From Andrena cerasifolii (taxonomy: Eukaryota; Arthropoda; Insecta; Hymenoptera; Andrenidae): 64,000 nt of DNA. The translations under genes and the position numbers were made by a program. Where the stretch lies: the NCBI RefSeq assembly GCF_050908995.1, contig NC_135118.1, positions 6,696,001-6,760,000 on the forward strand, read 5' to 3'. Position 1 is the stretch's first letter; the number at the start of each line of letters is the position of its first letter. The notes under the pieces were generated by a model. It did not search any database. It saw only the letters and a list, made by a program, of their open reading frames with translations, and was not told the origin of the DNA. Below are positions 24,080 through 37,469 of this stretch, piece after piece.

Positions 24080-27000
24080 CGTGTTCTCAGATATCGTACT
24101 CATTAATCCACCTTTCAAACTCAGTTTCATCTGAAAATAGCGACCTCCAATATCCTTCCAGCAGCCAAGAATTTTTAGAATTCAGAACCAACGCAATTAG
24201 CACCGACCATCTATTACAATATTTTACTGAGAACTATAACACAAATTGATGCAGTCTCTCCGCATATAAATTCACACCAACCCCCGAAAAATCTGCAGGA
24301 GCTGCAACCCCGCCGCCTCATTGTCAGATCGGCGCTCCGTTTCGTTAATTATATGGTTGAAGCAGAGTCGCCTCGCGAGCCTCCTCCGCTTTTATTTTTC
24401 TTCGCGCGTAGAATAGAAGCGACGAGGATCCGTGCGCGCGAGCGAGGAGCCAGCCGTCCCAGCCAGGGTCGTAAGATAACCTCCTCATTAGCGCGACAAA
24501 CCGCGGAAGCTTAATTACCGCGCGGCGGGTGGCCGATCCTCGGAGGCATCCGCGACTTGGCCCGCGTCATAAAGTCCCCGTTCGCCACGAACCGCGTCGT
24601 TGCGTCTCGTCAATTAAAATCGCCCAACTGCTCGGCGGCGTTTCTTATCGGCGATCCGGGGCACACGCTGGACGTGTGGAGCATCCGCGGCGAGGGCACG
24701 CTCCCCAGAACTGTCCTCTTAAATAACAGGGCCGGGGATAATCATTAGCGAGCGATTATAAGGGAGTTTTCGAGAATACGACCGATCGAGCTCGTTTCGA
24801 TTACGTATCGCTTCATTACGATCTACCCGAGGCCCGTTTCTCCGCGCGTTATGAATGAACCTTGGGACAACCAGAGTCGATAAATTCACGGCAGTGTATG
24901 TGCTCGGTAAACCTGCCCGTTTCGCCTCCCGAGGGCCGGCTTTAATAGCTCGCTCTTGGGACTGCTTTCTTCACCGACGATGACGGTATAATGGCCTTTT
25001 CGTGGAATCTTTTCGACACACTGAGTGCTCTGACCTGGCCTGGTGTCCTTAAGCGAGAAATACTCTACTTCGGGTCACATGGCCCTTTTAGTCATCTGCA
25101 TTATTAATATTATTGACAACTATCGACAACCATGGTATTATAATTTCATGAATAGAAGTAAACTCCAAACGAGTTGCGATTTCAACCCCCGCACGGCTCA
25201 GAACTATCAACGATTCCTCGAAAAGGGGAACAGTCGCCGTTTCCGTTAGAAGGACCCCGGAAACGGGAGAATTTCGACAGTGCGACGTCAGCGGGAGACG
25301 AGGGACGGCCCTTTGTTGCGCAATTTACACGGTTCACCGGTAGGAAGAGATGTCTCTGGATTTACGTGAGCGGCTCGAGAGACAAGAGATTGAAAACGTC
25401 AACACGTCGAGAGGCGCAGGGACAAATCCACGGTCGGCGGGGGACCAAACGTAAAGCGCGGTCTTTCGAGTGCAGACTTTACATATTTGTATTCTACTTT
25501 CGTCTGTTTGCCGAAACATAATATTTCGGCCCTGTACCCGCGTAGAAGAGGAGCCGGTTTGTCGTTTGCGTTTGCGCCGACCAGACGGGATCCTTCCTTG
25601 GCCCTCCTCGACGCATCAAGTAGCTTTGTCCCGTCTAATTTTTCGTCGGTCCCGGCTGTCGGTACTTTCCTGACATCGATCCGGTGCTCTTCGGTCTCTT
25701 CCTCCTTCCCTCTACCAGCGACTTCGTATTCTACGGTATTACCAGCCAACTGCGTCTGCATTGCTAAAGCTGGGTGACTCTTGACTCGTGAGGAACAGGC
25801 TTTGCAGCGCGTTTCAGGATAACATAGGGGATTCCTGATGTGAAAAGCTGCTTTGGTATATTAGCATTGGCATTTTACTTTATTAGTAGAATCTTTACAG
25901 CCCTTTGGAAACAGGGTGGAAAAGTGGTGCACACTGGGAGGTACAGAATAAGTGATGCATAATACTTCAAAATTCAAATTTTCAATTTAATTAATAATCT
26001 AGGAATTTAAATCGTAGAAGGGTTAATCTGAGGTGTAAGAGAGCCTCAAACCTCTTCCCAGCAATTGCCACGAAAGACTGGTCCAGGGAACAGCAGAATT
26101 CCTGCACGTGCTGATTTCCATCCCCTTGTTTTGCGTTCCTCCTGTCACGACTCCCAGCGACGCGTCAAACTATTCAGAGATCAGGGAAGGAAGGAAGTGG
26201 ATAGTCCAGATTTCAGGCTCCTCTGCGCCATTCACGAGGAGCTTTTTCTGTGCACGCGCTGCCAACGACACGGTAACCAACTTGTCCAGGAAAATGCTAA
26301 CAGTCCCGGCGACTCTCGATCGAACGCGGGGCTGAAATTTTAGTAGTCACCTACTACTACCAGAACACTTCGTTTCCTCGCCGCTCACGTATACACGCGT
26401 GTGTGGATGGAATAGAAAGGACGCGGCCGACAGGGGTGGTTTAGTGGGTGGTTCGGGGCGATTGTGCCGGCTCTCTCCCTCTAACTCTTGGCTCTTTCAC
26501 TGGCAGCGCTTTGTAGCCCGTAAACTTTCTTGGTTCGACAACCCTCGGTCGGTCTCGAGGTGGTGGAGGCCGAGAGAGACGCCAGGACCGGTCGAATCCA
26601 GCCGTTTCCAGCCAAGTTTTTCCATGGTGGTAGCTGCGCAATCATTTGTTCAACACACCGCCAACAAATCCAATACGCTGCTGGCCACCGAACACACGGA
26701 TTTCGATTCCGCCGCTGTTCACCGCCCCCTTGCCTTCAGGGTTCTCTTCTTTGTTCGTTGCAGAAGTGTAGAGAAGTGGGAGAGTCTACGCGAGATGCAC
26801 ACGGGAAAAGTGTACTCATTTTGTGGACGTGTGTTACCGCTGCATACGTGGGTAGGGTAGGGCGGGTTGCGAACGGGGTTAAGGGAAGGGCGTGCGATAT
26901 AAGTAGGTACTTGAGAGTAGGGTTGAGACACTGCAGGTGGAGCAGCATAAAACTTCTTCTACTTAGATCTACGTGGTAACGTTTCAATGCCTGATGATTA

Positions 27001-27126
27001 CGCAAGCAAACATTTCGAATCATATTTAACCCTCGTTGAAAAACAGTCCCCGACTGAACTTCGCCTTTGCTTTCGTCTTTGTTTACTTCCTTTTTGTTGT
27101 TTTCTGCTTGTGTTGTGCAGTGAAGA
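24080..27126. other. Long CpG-rich non-coding stretch
   Basis: No gene or repeat pair recognised. The segment 24.3-25.0 kb alternates very CpG-rich DNA with TAATTA-like cores (cttaattaccgcgc, gtcaattaaaatcg) and could be regulatory. Frames of up to about 153 codons at 26.4-27.0 kb overlap on both strands and look like chance. Confidence 0.5.
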
Positions 27127-27484
27127 CCCTTCGTGGTCACACGGGGTGTATCGCACCTCCAGGTAATTTTTTTCATTGTCAATATTTCTGTAAATTTTTA
27201 GACCTTAATATTGAAATTTAAAAATCGCATGAGTTTTAACAAAAAAGTTGTTTTACTTTTATTCACAACTATTTTTTCAACTACAAATTTCATCATATCA
27301 AAATTTACATTCCCAGAAAAAAAAACTATGGGGACATGATTGTATGAGTATTACGAATGGCACACTTATCACTCAAGAGTTAAAAGACTAAAAAATACAA
27401 AAATGCTGTCTCAAAAATGAAGCGGGGATGCAGTGAACTCCACGTGGTCAATTTGTGATTATAAGAATGTGTGACCACGAAGGG
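27127..27484. mobile_element. piggyBac-like MITE with CCCTTCGTGGTCACAC ends
   Basis: A 16-bp perfect inverted repeat CCCTTCGTGGTCACAC opens at 27127, and its complement closes at 27484. TTAA follows on the right (27485-27488); the left flank is aaga, so that copy of the target site has mutated. The phrase cgtggtca recurs inside the right end. 358 bp, non-coding. A separate TTAACCCTCGTTG at 27025 may be a remnant end of a related element. Confidence 0.7.
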
Positions 27485-27488
27485 TTAA

Positions 27489-30400
27489 AACTCCCCACGT
27501 CCACTGAATCCTAGTTGTTACATCACGAAATCTGACACACGTGTTCCTAAACCATACCTTGCATCGTCACCCCTACATCCACCCCCAAATCTCAAGACCT
27601 GTCCAATTCACCTCTAATACAGCTCTAGACCACTCATATCAGCTCGTCCAGGATCAAGTTAACTCATTTCCATTTCCAACCCCCTGCAAAGACTTAAAAC
27701 CCTCGTTCTTAGAGGTGCAGAATGTTGCACGTTTCGACGCCATCCCGCGAGCAACGAAACCGTGGCACGGTCTCCATTTGCCAGCAGTAGTACGCCGGTA
27801 ACACGACGACGTTCGTGTCTCGCGTCACCGCGCCGCTGGGAGGGAGAGCACGGTGTTCGCTGCATGGAAATCAGTTGTCACGGATCGATTTCACGGGGCG
27901 ACACGGAATTTGTTTGTACCAGAAGAAAGCCCGTGGGTGGAGGGAAACCTTTTCCACGGCGGGATTCGGGCGAACGAGGACGAGAGGGCGCGCGGACGTG
28001 AGAGGACTCTTGGATTTATTCGAAAACACTTCTCCGCCTCGGTCGGGAATGGCGCTCCGCGCAGGGACGATACTCGAAGGGCGTGGAAAAGGGCCGATTC
28101 CTTAATATCCCCCAGAGACGACGTGGATCAGATACACATCGCTTGGGCTCGCGTATCTATTCAATATGCCTCCATTATTTGGTAGGTGATAAGGTGGAAC
28201 GGTGGTCTGACTCCTCTTCCCTCGACAGCCCTTACCCCGGCGTCTCGCCCGCCCCTAGGATATATCTTCTCCTTGCCCCTGCCCCCTCTCTAGGGACCCA
28301 GCGGCGATGAGCGATAGCCCTCGTTCACTTCCTCTCTTTTTGTATCGTTCCTCGTTGAACAGGGCCCCGGCTCCGCCTCGGCCCCGCTGTTTTACAACCT
28401 TATCGAGTTGTAGGCTGAGATCGCCAACGGTGATTCGCAGTCTCGATAAATGTCATACACGGCGATTCCTGGAGTACGTTTCTTTACTCGTCTCTGGGTT
28501 CTGTATGATTGCTGCTTTGATTATTCTTGAATATCCTTATTCGACCACTGCAGCTTTGAGCAAATCTACTGCTAAGCTCGATCACCTCAACCCCCTCACA
28601 ACCATTCAAAGTACCAATACACTATCGCGTCGATCTACTTCGTCAGAAAGCGCGAATCGAAACTGCATCGTGTTCCACGTGAAAACGAGCCGGGGCAGGC
28701 GCGCAAAAACGGATGGAGAAGCGAGGGGGCTAGCGACGTAGGATCGCAAGCGCCACGCGAGAGAGAGAGGCCCCAACTTCATTTGTGCAAATCTATTCAG
28801 TTGGTGCATATTCGCGGAACTCGCGACATCGACCTTCCTTGTCGAATCACACGCGACCCCTCCTCGCCCCTCTAGACCCGCCACCTGCCTCAGCCAGAAA
28901 TTGCCAGCGAGTCGGCGGGTTTTCAGGCCACCTCGCGCGGTGCTTTTCACCGAAGAAACATGGTGTACGTTCCATAAAGGCAGCCGGTATCTCGGCTCGT
29001 ATCTCCACGGTGGAAACGTCGGGGGTGCGCCGAGCCCCTGAGGGCGCACAATGTGCCCCATATGTTTGCGGGGGTGTATAATGCCCCGTGCACCACCGGG
29101 GACCTCGATCGACTTCCCTCCCCCCCCTCGCTCTGCCCCCGCCCTCCAGCGCCAGACCCTCGCGAATTCGCATTCCACCTTGGTCCTCGAGCACGATGTA
29201 ATTTTTTACGCTCTCCCGTGGGGAGTCTCGCGTTGTCGGCGGTGTTTCCAGCCTGGAAGCTTTCAATTTGTAATTAGACGACAGGGCCAGGCTGCGTCTC
29301 GGTGTTTTCGATCGAACCTCGATGCGTCGTGGCGCTTCTTCGGGGTTTGCGCCTCGACCTGCTTTCGAATTTATATTCTTCAAGCTGGACGATTGTCTGG
29401 CATTCGGTGATTTTGAATCTGATTCTTTGATTCGCAATATGCGCGGTGAATTCGTGGAGTAAGGACACTCAAATTGGTCGTTCCGCGAGCTTTTGCTCCG
29501 ACTGTGGACGAACGTGGACACAAGTGCCTATAGTGGAATCTTGTTTAGCCAGTGCTCATTGAATTAGAATTTGACTTCTGAAGCATTGAGCGTTCATGTC
29601 ACTTTGCACTTGCAGAGACAGAGTTCTCCTTTTCGAATAGAACCCTCTAACATCCAAATTTCAACCCTGTTCGCGACAGTTCATCAAGGTCGACGGGGCT
29701 TTGAACCTTCCCCGCGTCGAGATGCCGTCCGCTTAAAAATGCCCAGCCTCGATACGCGACGCGGTGCAGCGGGGCAAAAAATTTGCCCGCCGTACGGCGG
29801 GGCGGTGAGGGGATTCCGCGAAAACCCCCGAAGTGGATCGCGTTTGCAATTTTAATCGAACAAAACAGGGCCGCGATCTTTTTTCACGGGCCTGGGTTAA
29901 TTGCGTCGGAAGCGTTTAATGGAAGAACGGGACGGAGGAACGCCAATTAAGCCGCGAAAACGGTCGATACGCCGCGGGGTAAACAGTGGACGGACGCAAG
30001 GATCGATCGATCGACAGGGTACGACGATCGTTGGACCTTTCCCTTGAGCCCTCTGGCGCATCGCCGGCATATACGCTCGGCATCCCTCATCCATGGGACC
30101 GGGGCTGTTTGATAATCGATCCCCGGACCAGACGCGTTAATTATTTATCAGGCGGCACGCGCGACTGGCGATCGTCCAATTAAATTAAAGCAGGAAGCCG
30201 GATCGCTGGCTATCGGCACTTCAGCGGACCTTCCGCGTCCGCGCGAGTTTCGCCATCGCTATCTGATTGACGCGAGCTGCGAACGCGCCACTCCGGCTGT
30301 CCCTCCACGTAAAGAGCATTCGGACCGAGTCCATTAAAACCCGTCTATGCCCGTGCACGCACCCCCTCTAATTGGATACGTCCGTCCCCCTGATGTCTTT

Positions 30401-33136
30401 CGCCGCCTAATCGCCTTTACAGATACGTACCAGGCGCTCGGCAAAAAGTTCGCGGAAAATTTCCTGCACTCTTCTGTTTCGCTGCGATATCGGGGAAGCC
30501 TTTTCTGATCACGTGACAGGAAAGCGGCCTCAGTTTTCTCAGGCATCCTACACGTTGCAGGCTCGTCGACAGTCTCGAGTCGCGAGCTTATAGCGAGTAG
30601 GATAATTATGGGAGAGATGCCGCACTTTCGGTATTTCAGGGTTGTCGGTAATAAAATACAACACTGTCGATTTTATTTGCTTTAGGCTGTTAGTTTAGGT
30701 TAGATTAATAAGCGAGAACGTGTTTCCCTTATTACTTTTAAAGATTCTATTTTTCGAGATAAGCCTACCATACTTTTCCTCAATAGTTATAGGTCGAGTT
30801 AACCTTTGCTATCGTAGTAGTTAAAAATTCATACTTTTTCGTAATATTACTTTTGGAATACGGTAAAGGTACTCTGTGGAATATTTCTCGGTCTTGAATA
30901 GGTCACATTCGACATAGCACTTGGAAATACGAAAGTGCTCGGTCTCTCCCGGGCACTTGTATGCGGGATTGATAGCGTACTGTATCGGAAGTTACCTAAG
31001 TCGATCAAATCATGATTTTAATGTTAAAAATACAAAAAAGGGTTTTAATGTAGATACCGCGATATCTCAAGGCAAATTATTTATTTTTTTAATGACAAAT
31101 CTGATAATCCAAATATATTTGTGGGCTCTTTACTCTTCTTTTTTCACATTTCATTTTTATTTTATGTGTAATGAATGTGGAAGGAAGAAGAAAAGACAAT
31201 TAAATTTAGAAAAGCAGAAATAATATCTGTACTTATTTACTTTTCCAATTTTATTGTATTTTATAACTGTCTGAATTAAAAAGATGTGTCATTTTACTTT
31301 ACTTTTACTATTTTTTTTTAAATAAAAAGTTAAAATTAAAAAGTTTAGATGGAAAATTAAACGTTTTTCGAAATGCGTCACCACTCCCGCATGTGCGGCG
31401 TCTCTCCTGAAAATGGATGATTTTTCGTTTCAATTTTTTAATGGTGACAAATATTAAAATGTTGATTTTCTTTAATGCTAGTAGTAGCATAAGATATCTA
31501 ACTAATAATATGTACCCGTGGAAAAAATTATCATTGCAAAATTTAGACACGGTGACAATTTTGGGTAAAGTGCGGCAACTCTCCCATAATTACCCTACAT
31601 GCTGTGGTTTAAAAGTTGTACCATGTCAGGTGTACTGAAAAATTAATGGAACAAATTATATACTACCAATTCCCCCCGAATCGTTCCCTTACAAACATGT
31701 ACAAAAGTACAAAAATACATTTTGAATTTTATTGATTCGATGAAAGGTAACTTGCAATTGGTTTAAAGCTAACAATAAGTTTAACACCAAAAATTAGTAG
31801 AAAGACTTTTCTCATCACCCTCGAGTCGAATCGAGTTGAATCGTTTCCAGTCTGTGTTGCAATTGTATTATATAAGTAAGAGGAATTTTCTGGCACTGTA
31901 TGATGGGTGCATTTTAGAAGCCAAGACGTAGTAGACGAAGGGCGCGTCGCGTGCCGATCAGCCGTCTCGAAATTAATGGGTCTAATTAGCTGGTAAAGGA
32001 AACCGTGTACACTGTGTACACTGGCCCGTTGGACAGCAATTATTTCTTCATCCAGTCGCCGATACTGGACGCGGCGTTTATGCTTCGCACATTTAGTTCG
32101 TTATCACCGATACACGTGGACAGTGATTGCGGCGAGGGGGGCACGATCTCGCTTTTACCGGGCCGGCGGCAATTTTCGATACGTCGTTCCACGTCGGTGC
32201 ATTATAATTACAAATGCAAATTGAGGTAATAATTGACGAGCAGAAATGTATCGCGATAGAAATCGATGCTTGTAGAGGCCAGGGTGCGGATTATTACCGA
32301 GGGTAGCTTTACCAGCTCGGTCGTGCTGTGAACGCACGAAAAAAAAAATAAGAAGGAACGAAAGTAAAAAAATTCTCCATAGTCATTCCTTTCTCAAGAT
32401 TATCCATGTTCAAGTCTGATGCACATATACTACAATTACTTTCACTTTCGGATATTTCATCAACTCTCCATACCTTCACCTCTTACCCGAAATTACTGGT
32501 GACCCCAGAACCTCAAGAATCCACTCCAATAACAACGAAACACCTCGGGCAGATGATCCTCCAATTATCTCGAACAAATTGAACACATGTGTATCTTCTT
32601 AAAAAGTCTGTTAAAAAAAAAAAAAAAAATCCAACCTGCTCCCCTGGTAGCCTGCTGCAATTACACGTTTCGATTACAAAGTTATCTCGCCACGCTCTCG
32701 CTGCTGCTCAGCGCCGGGGCGTAAATTGCCGGACGACTCCCGTTGTCAATTACAAAAGGGAAACGCGTGTTCGCGAATTACCAGTCGCCATCCAACACCA
32801 CCTATAAGGACGCCTCCCCGGCGTCGTATCTTCGCCGTAAGTGCGCGCCCTTAAGAGCAGGACCAGGGCAATTTCGGCTTCCTCGTGGCCTCCGCGGGAT
32901 CGATACGCGTATAGCAGGCGATCGTGGCGATTACGTGGGGCCGAGCGTATCCGCGTAAAATTGCTTAAACGTAGGAGAGGAGCTCGCCATTACGACCGGG
33001 GGCCCATTAAATGTAATGTACGACCGGTAATACGTGCTCGAGCTGCCTCGTGCATCGGCGCGGTCTACTTTTCGGACAGTGCCGATTGTGCCCGATCGAA
33101 CCGGGTTATGCAGCTACCCTGGCGATAATTTATATA
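27489..33136. other. Long non-coding stretch, CpG-rich then AT-rich then mixed
   Basis: 27.7-30.6 kb is CpG-rich with many overlapping chance frames. 29.7-30.3 kb has several AATTAA/TTAATTA cores in CpG-rich DNA. 30.6-31.9 kb is AT-rich with no paired ends found. 32-33.1 kb is mixed, with a run of 17 A at 32613-32629. No gene recognised. Confidence 0.5.
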
Positions 33137-34033
33137 CAGGGTGAACCGCATAACCTGATCGCCCTTTGATTGCGCACAGTCTCTGGGAATTGTTTCCACT
33201 TTCCTCCGTTTGGGCCATCTTGTTTTAGAGACTTTGAGGTCTCTAGGATCGCTTTGAGGGCTTTTAGGTGGGATCTTGAGGTTTATATTCGATAATGTTG
33301 TTGGTAGGTATAGGTTGACTGAGCAGTAGGAATAGTGGGCATAAAGGAGTACTAAGGGGTGGGGTTTGATAGTAATGCTTCGATAGTAGTTCACTTGTCA
33401 AACCCCGAACCTTCTTATTTAAGTAGTTCACGGTAATGTTGTTGGTAGGTATAGGTGGACTAAGCAGTAGTGAGGTTTGCGGGCTTGTGGGTGTAGTTAC
33501 GAGGGGGTGTGTAATACAGGAGAACCGAGGAGACGTTTGATAGTAATGCTTCGATGGTAATTGATCTGTCCAATCCCGGATCTAGTCCGAGCTATCTTCT
33601 GTTTGGTCATGCCTATTGGAAGACCTCATCACAAGTGAATGAACTGTTGGAAATTACTCCGCAGAGGTTGAAAATAAATGTCACTCTATAAACACAACTA
33701 TGGTTTATTGTATAGATAGACAATACACAGTGTGTCCACGTATTAGTGTTAGTTGGTTATATATATAAAAGTATACAAGAAAAAAGAAACTTTAAGAGAC
33801 GGAACGCGATCTGCACGGTTTGGTCACAATTTTCAGACTGACTACGGTCGTCACCTTATGCCCCGGTCAAGACCCTTCGCCCCTCTTCTCCAGAAAAAGA
33901 GAAACGCAGCCCCTTAGTCCTAACACTGAGACTCGTTGAACTCCAACATGAACCAAGAAATTTTTTGGATGAAGTAATGCCCAAGATTAATATTAACAGT
34001 AACCAAGGTGCTCCTGTTATGTGGCCCACCCTG
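33137..34033. mobile_element. TA-flanked element with CAGGGTG ends
   Basis: Left end CAGGGTGaaCCGCATAAC and right end, reverse-complemented, CAGGGTGggCCACATAAC, each bordered by TATA, consistent with a TA duplication (Tc1/mariner-type targeting). The 897-bp interior contains an imperfect tandem duplication: aatgttgttggtaggtatag at 33295 and 33436, and gtttgatagtaatgcttcga at 33364 and 33535. No transposase frame. A tttattgtatagatagacaa segment near 33703 looks LTR-like but is unsupported. Confidence 0.68.
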
Positions 34034-34343
34034 TATACGTGTGTACGTGAGTTGATCGAAAAGCGAGTAAAATATGTATATAGCCTGATGGGAACGATAC
34101 GAATGAAGTACTTAATTTTTGTGAGGCCGTGGCCTGCGAGCCGAGCGCCGTGTAATAATCCAATTATCTTTAAAATGAATCGTGATCGGAAACGGTGAAA
34201 TAAAGAATGGTTTGTTTATTCCAATTATTACCGAGTGGGGAAATTAGTCTTTTGAAGTGCCGCGTTGCCATGCAGTAAATTCTAGTAAAATAATCTCCTT
34301 AATTATCAGCTGGGTGGTTTAGAGAACGAGCGCACTTGTGATA

Positions 34344-34493
34344 CGAGGCATCAAGAGCAAAAACGGACTAACCCGCATATTTTTGTGAAATTAACAGCAA
34401 TAGTGTATTTCAATACGCTGTAGTAATCATACAAAATAGGAAAAATTAATTTTTTTCAATATAGATTAGTCCATTTTTTCTCTCAATGCCTCA
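34344..34493. mobile_element. Small TA-flanked MITE with GAGGCAT ends
   Basis: Left tacgaggcatcaagagcaaa then aacggactaacc; right gattagtccattttttctct then caatgcctcata. The ends pair over about 28 bp with mismatches. TA lies on each side (34342-34343, 34494-34495). A diverged relative lies at about 59902-60050. 150 bp, non-coding. Confidence 0.72.
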
Positions 34494-34495
34494 TA

Positions 34496-35600
34496 TTAGG
34501 TCGCGCTCTAAAAGTCACTTGAAAACTGTACACGCTTCACCTAATTCCATCAAACCCACTAGACTACCCCTTTTTTTTAAACAATCATCATTATCGATTA
34601 CCTACTTCACTTACCCAAAAAACGTGATCCAGCTAAGCAATAAATTCCCGCGAGTCGATCCAGTAAATCCCTCTTCTATCTCGCGCACTTTCAAAAGAAT
34701 CGTCGCACACCTCTCCTGCTGAAGTTTCTTTTTTAAACGCGGCACCCTTTTTCCTCTCCACCGAGGCAAGACAGAGGACTAATGGCGGCGGTATGCGAAC
34801 CGGGTGTTTTGCGAGAGGCCGAGTTCCAAAGAGGTGCATTATGAGTTCCAAGATAACAGTTCACACGCAGCTGGCATCCAGGTACCAAGAGCCTCTTTAA
34901 CAAATAACTTGGCCGTATAAAGGAGCGGCTTAATCTCGCCGCGTCCTCGTCCCCCATTAAATGAAGGGGAGCGCGTCACCTGAGGGCTCGGGACCGACGA
35001 TCCGAGCCGCTCGATCGCGGGACCGCGATCGAATCCGCCGTCGACGGTTAGAAACGGATCTTAGCTGGCAAAGAATGCCGCGATCATGTCCTACCATGAA
35101 TAGTATTGTCTACTTATGCCCGATCCTGCTACTACCAACCGCTGGAATCGGGTGGCGGCATTCCGCCGCTAGATTCCTGAATTTAATGCCGCACGCGGAA
35201 TGAAGCGAAAAACCGTGCACGTTGATAGCCTCTGATAGACTGTAATTGGTATTCGACGGGGATTTTTTCGCGCGACACGAGCGCCGCTCCCTTGACGCTT
35301 GTCATTTTGCAATTTGTTCCGCGGGATTCCTTTCGCCTGCCGCGCACCGAACATTGTCGTCCGATTAAGCCTAACGAGTTATATCGTTTTTCAATCCGAT
35401 CGATGTTTAAGGTGCTCGGTAAGTAAATAGTGACATAACACAGGGACGGCGATTTTTCTAAGTGAAAAGGTAAATGGAACATGTGGAATAATGCTTCTCC
35501 ACACAAAGCTTGATGTTACTACGGATTACTCTTGTTCCATTAATCACCACCAAAGGAACGCTTATCCCTCTTACGAGTTCATTAAGTTCACAAAGAAATT
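34496..35600. other. Non-coding stretch, partly CpG-rich
   Basis: No gene or repeat pair recognised apart from the element that follows. Confidence 0.5.
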
Positions 35601-35761
35601 GAGGAGGTGATATGTTAGATGATGTAATGTTGGTACTTATAACCTCAGCTCTACCTCCCCACAGCTATAGAAACTAAAATAAAAAAATGCCATACCTTTT
35701 CCACTGAAAAAATATTTTTTCATCTCTTCATCACTTACATCGTTTACCATTTCAACGCCTT
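35601..35761 (+). mobile_element. GTAAGTGCC-family MITE, single-unit copy
   Basis: Aligns with the 16.8-kb unit: gaggaggtgatatgttagat start, gatgtaatg, acttataacctcagctctac, acagctatagaaactaaaat, then ttttttcatctcttcatcac and the right terminus cacttacatcgtttaccatt then tcaacgcct. It has an internal deletion relative to the 199-bp unit. Non-coding. Confidence 0.75.
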
Positions 35762-37346
35762 AACACTCCGAACGACGCGGCCGTGTTTTCGCGCCCAGAG
35801 ATTTCCACTTGCTACGTGGCTGTCTCCTGTTTTCTCGTTTATATTTCCTAGAATGCATGGGAAATTTCGTCGAGAAAGCTTGAGCGACTTGGACCTTTAT
35901 TTCGCTGGAACCGGCGGTGAAATGGTGAATTTCCTTGCTTCGATATGTCCAATGGTCCCACTCACGGAGCACCAAAACACGAAGCCACAGGTCACAGTAC
36001 GATAAAGCTCCGTTGGCAGTAAAGCTGTCGCTGGAACACGTTGCAGGTGTATCGCGATATAATTAATTTGCGTGATTCACGGTACACCCTGTAGACGCGC
36101 ATAATTTTATACGCGGGACACTGCGTGCGCACGCGCACTTTTAAAGGGTGAACGGGTCCTGGCGCGGCGAGATGGCTGGAAAGAGGCGATACACCTGTGC
36201 CAGGGGCAGAACGCGACAGAGGCCTAACGAGGCCCCGGGTTTCCGGAAATAACGAGCTTTTACAATCGCCAGGTGCCCATTACGTTTCCACTGGCCGATT
36301 CCCTTGGTACGCGGACGCCGACGCTGAACACGTACTATTCATTACGAACAGAGTTCTAATAATCCGCGGCCTCCCGTAAACGTAACCCAACAAATCTCGT
36401 TATCGCGGCATCTGGAAAAATAGTCTCTCATTAACGTTTTATTGCCCTGCCTGCGAAACCGGGCCGCAGACGGTGCCCATTGCCGTTTGGAACTCATAAC
36501 TTCTTCATAACTTCTTCCTGGTTACGCGATCCCGCTCGGTGATTTGAGAAAAATTGCGGTAATTAGCGCGCGAACCACGAGCCGCGCAAAATTTACGACT
36601 CGAGTGCCAATAAACCGATCCCGACATCCTACGGTCCGGGGACGTTACAGGCGCGTTCAGCTAATTGTCGAATCACTCGTCCTCGTGAATGCACGCCGTG
36701 CAGTTGAATTGAAATCTTCGCGGGGCTGGAGTGTTGAACGCTGCTACGGTGTAGGAGAACTGCTCGTGTTTCGAAGTAACAAGGGAACGTTCCCAACTCA
36801 AGTATTCAGATTTTATTGAATCGTCGCGTGAATGTAGAAAGAGCATTTTTTTTGTGAGAATACTCTCTGAAAGGGGTGGAATTAGCCCTTAAAGTTAAAA
36901 GAGAAAAGGGTTCTCTCTATGCCTTGGCACTTCCTTAATCTGTCCTACCTTTCTTCTCTCCTGCCTTTCTACTCTCTTTATTGTGCTAAACGTCTGATTG
37001 GGTTAGGTAATATTACTGCGCGGAAAGAAAGTTTTTGTTATTGGCGGAATCGGCTACATCTACTTACTACAATGTGCACAGACGGAGGTTCAGGCAGAGG
37101 TAGCGGTGGACTGCACTGCCTGCCAGGAGCCTTCTTTCCGTGCAGTAGGTAATAGTAGTAAAGCAGCGGTTATGCTGAACCTCGTCCATTCGCCGTTATA
37201 ATTATAATTTGTAGTTCAATCGGTGCGATGAAGACATATACTCATAATAATAATTATTATTTGTTAGCTTGATTCTAAACCATTATCCCAGAGTACCACA
37301 CATGATATTGCAAGACTCTTATTAGTATTAAAAATTATTATATGTG
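35762..37346. other. CpG-rich non-coding stretch
   Basis: No gene recognised. A gtacaccctgta at 36081-36092 resembles one end of the CAGGGTG element but has no partner nearby. 36.4-36.7 kb is CpG-rich with AATTAG cores. Confidence 0.5.
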
Positions 37347-37469
37347 AGGGAGAGTAGGGGAATTATTGCGAACGCGGGGTAAATCCGAACACCGCGATAT
37401 TCGCTGGATTCGCTTGTCCTGTTCTCCCGCGATATTGTTACATTTGGTAATTAGCTATGTTCAGCACTA

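Noticed and set aside
33600..33960. LTR-like sequence with tttattgtatagatagacaa
   Set aside because: No TG..CA ends, primer-binding site or second LTR found. Not called as a retrotransposon.
36078..36095. gtacaccctgta as the end of a CAGGGTG element
   Set aside because: Only one end is visible, with no partner within a few kilobases.
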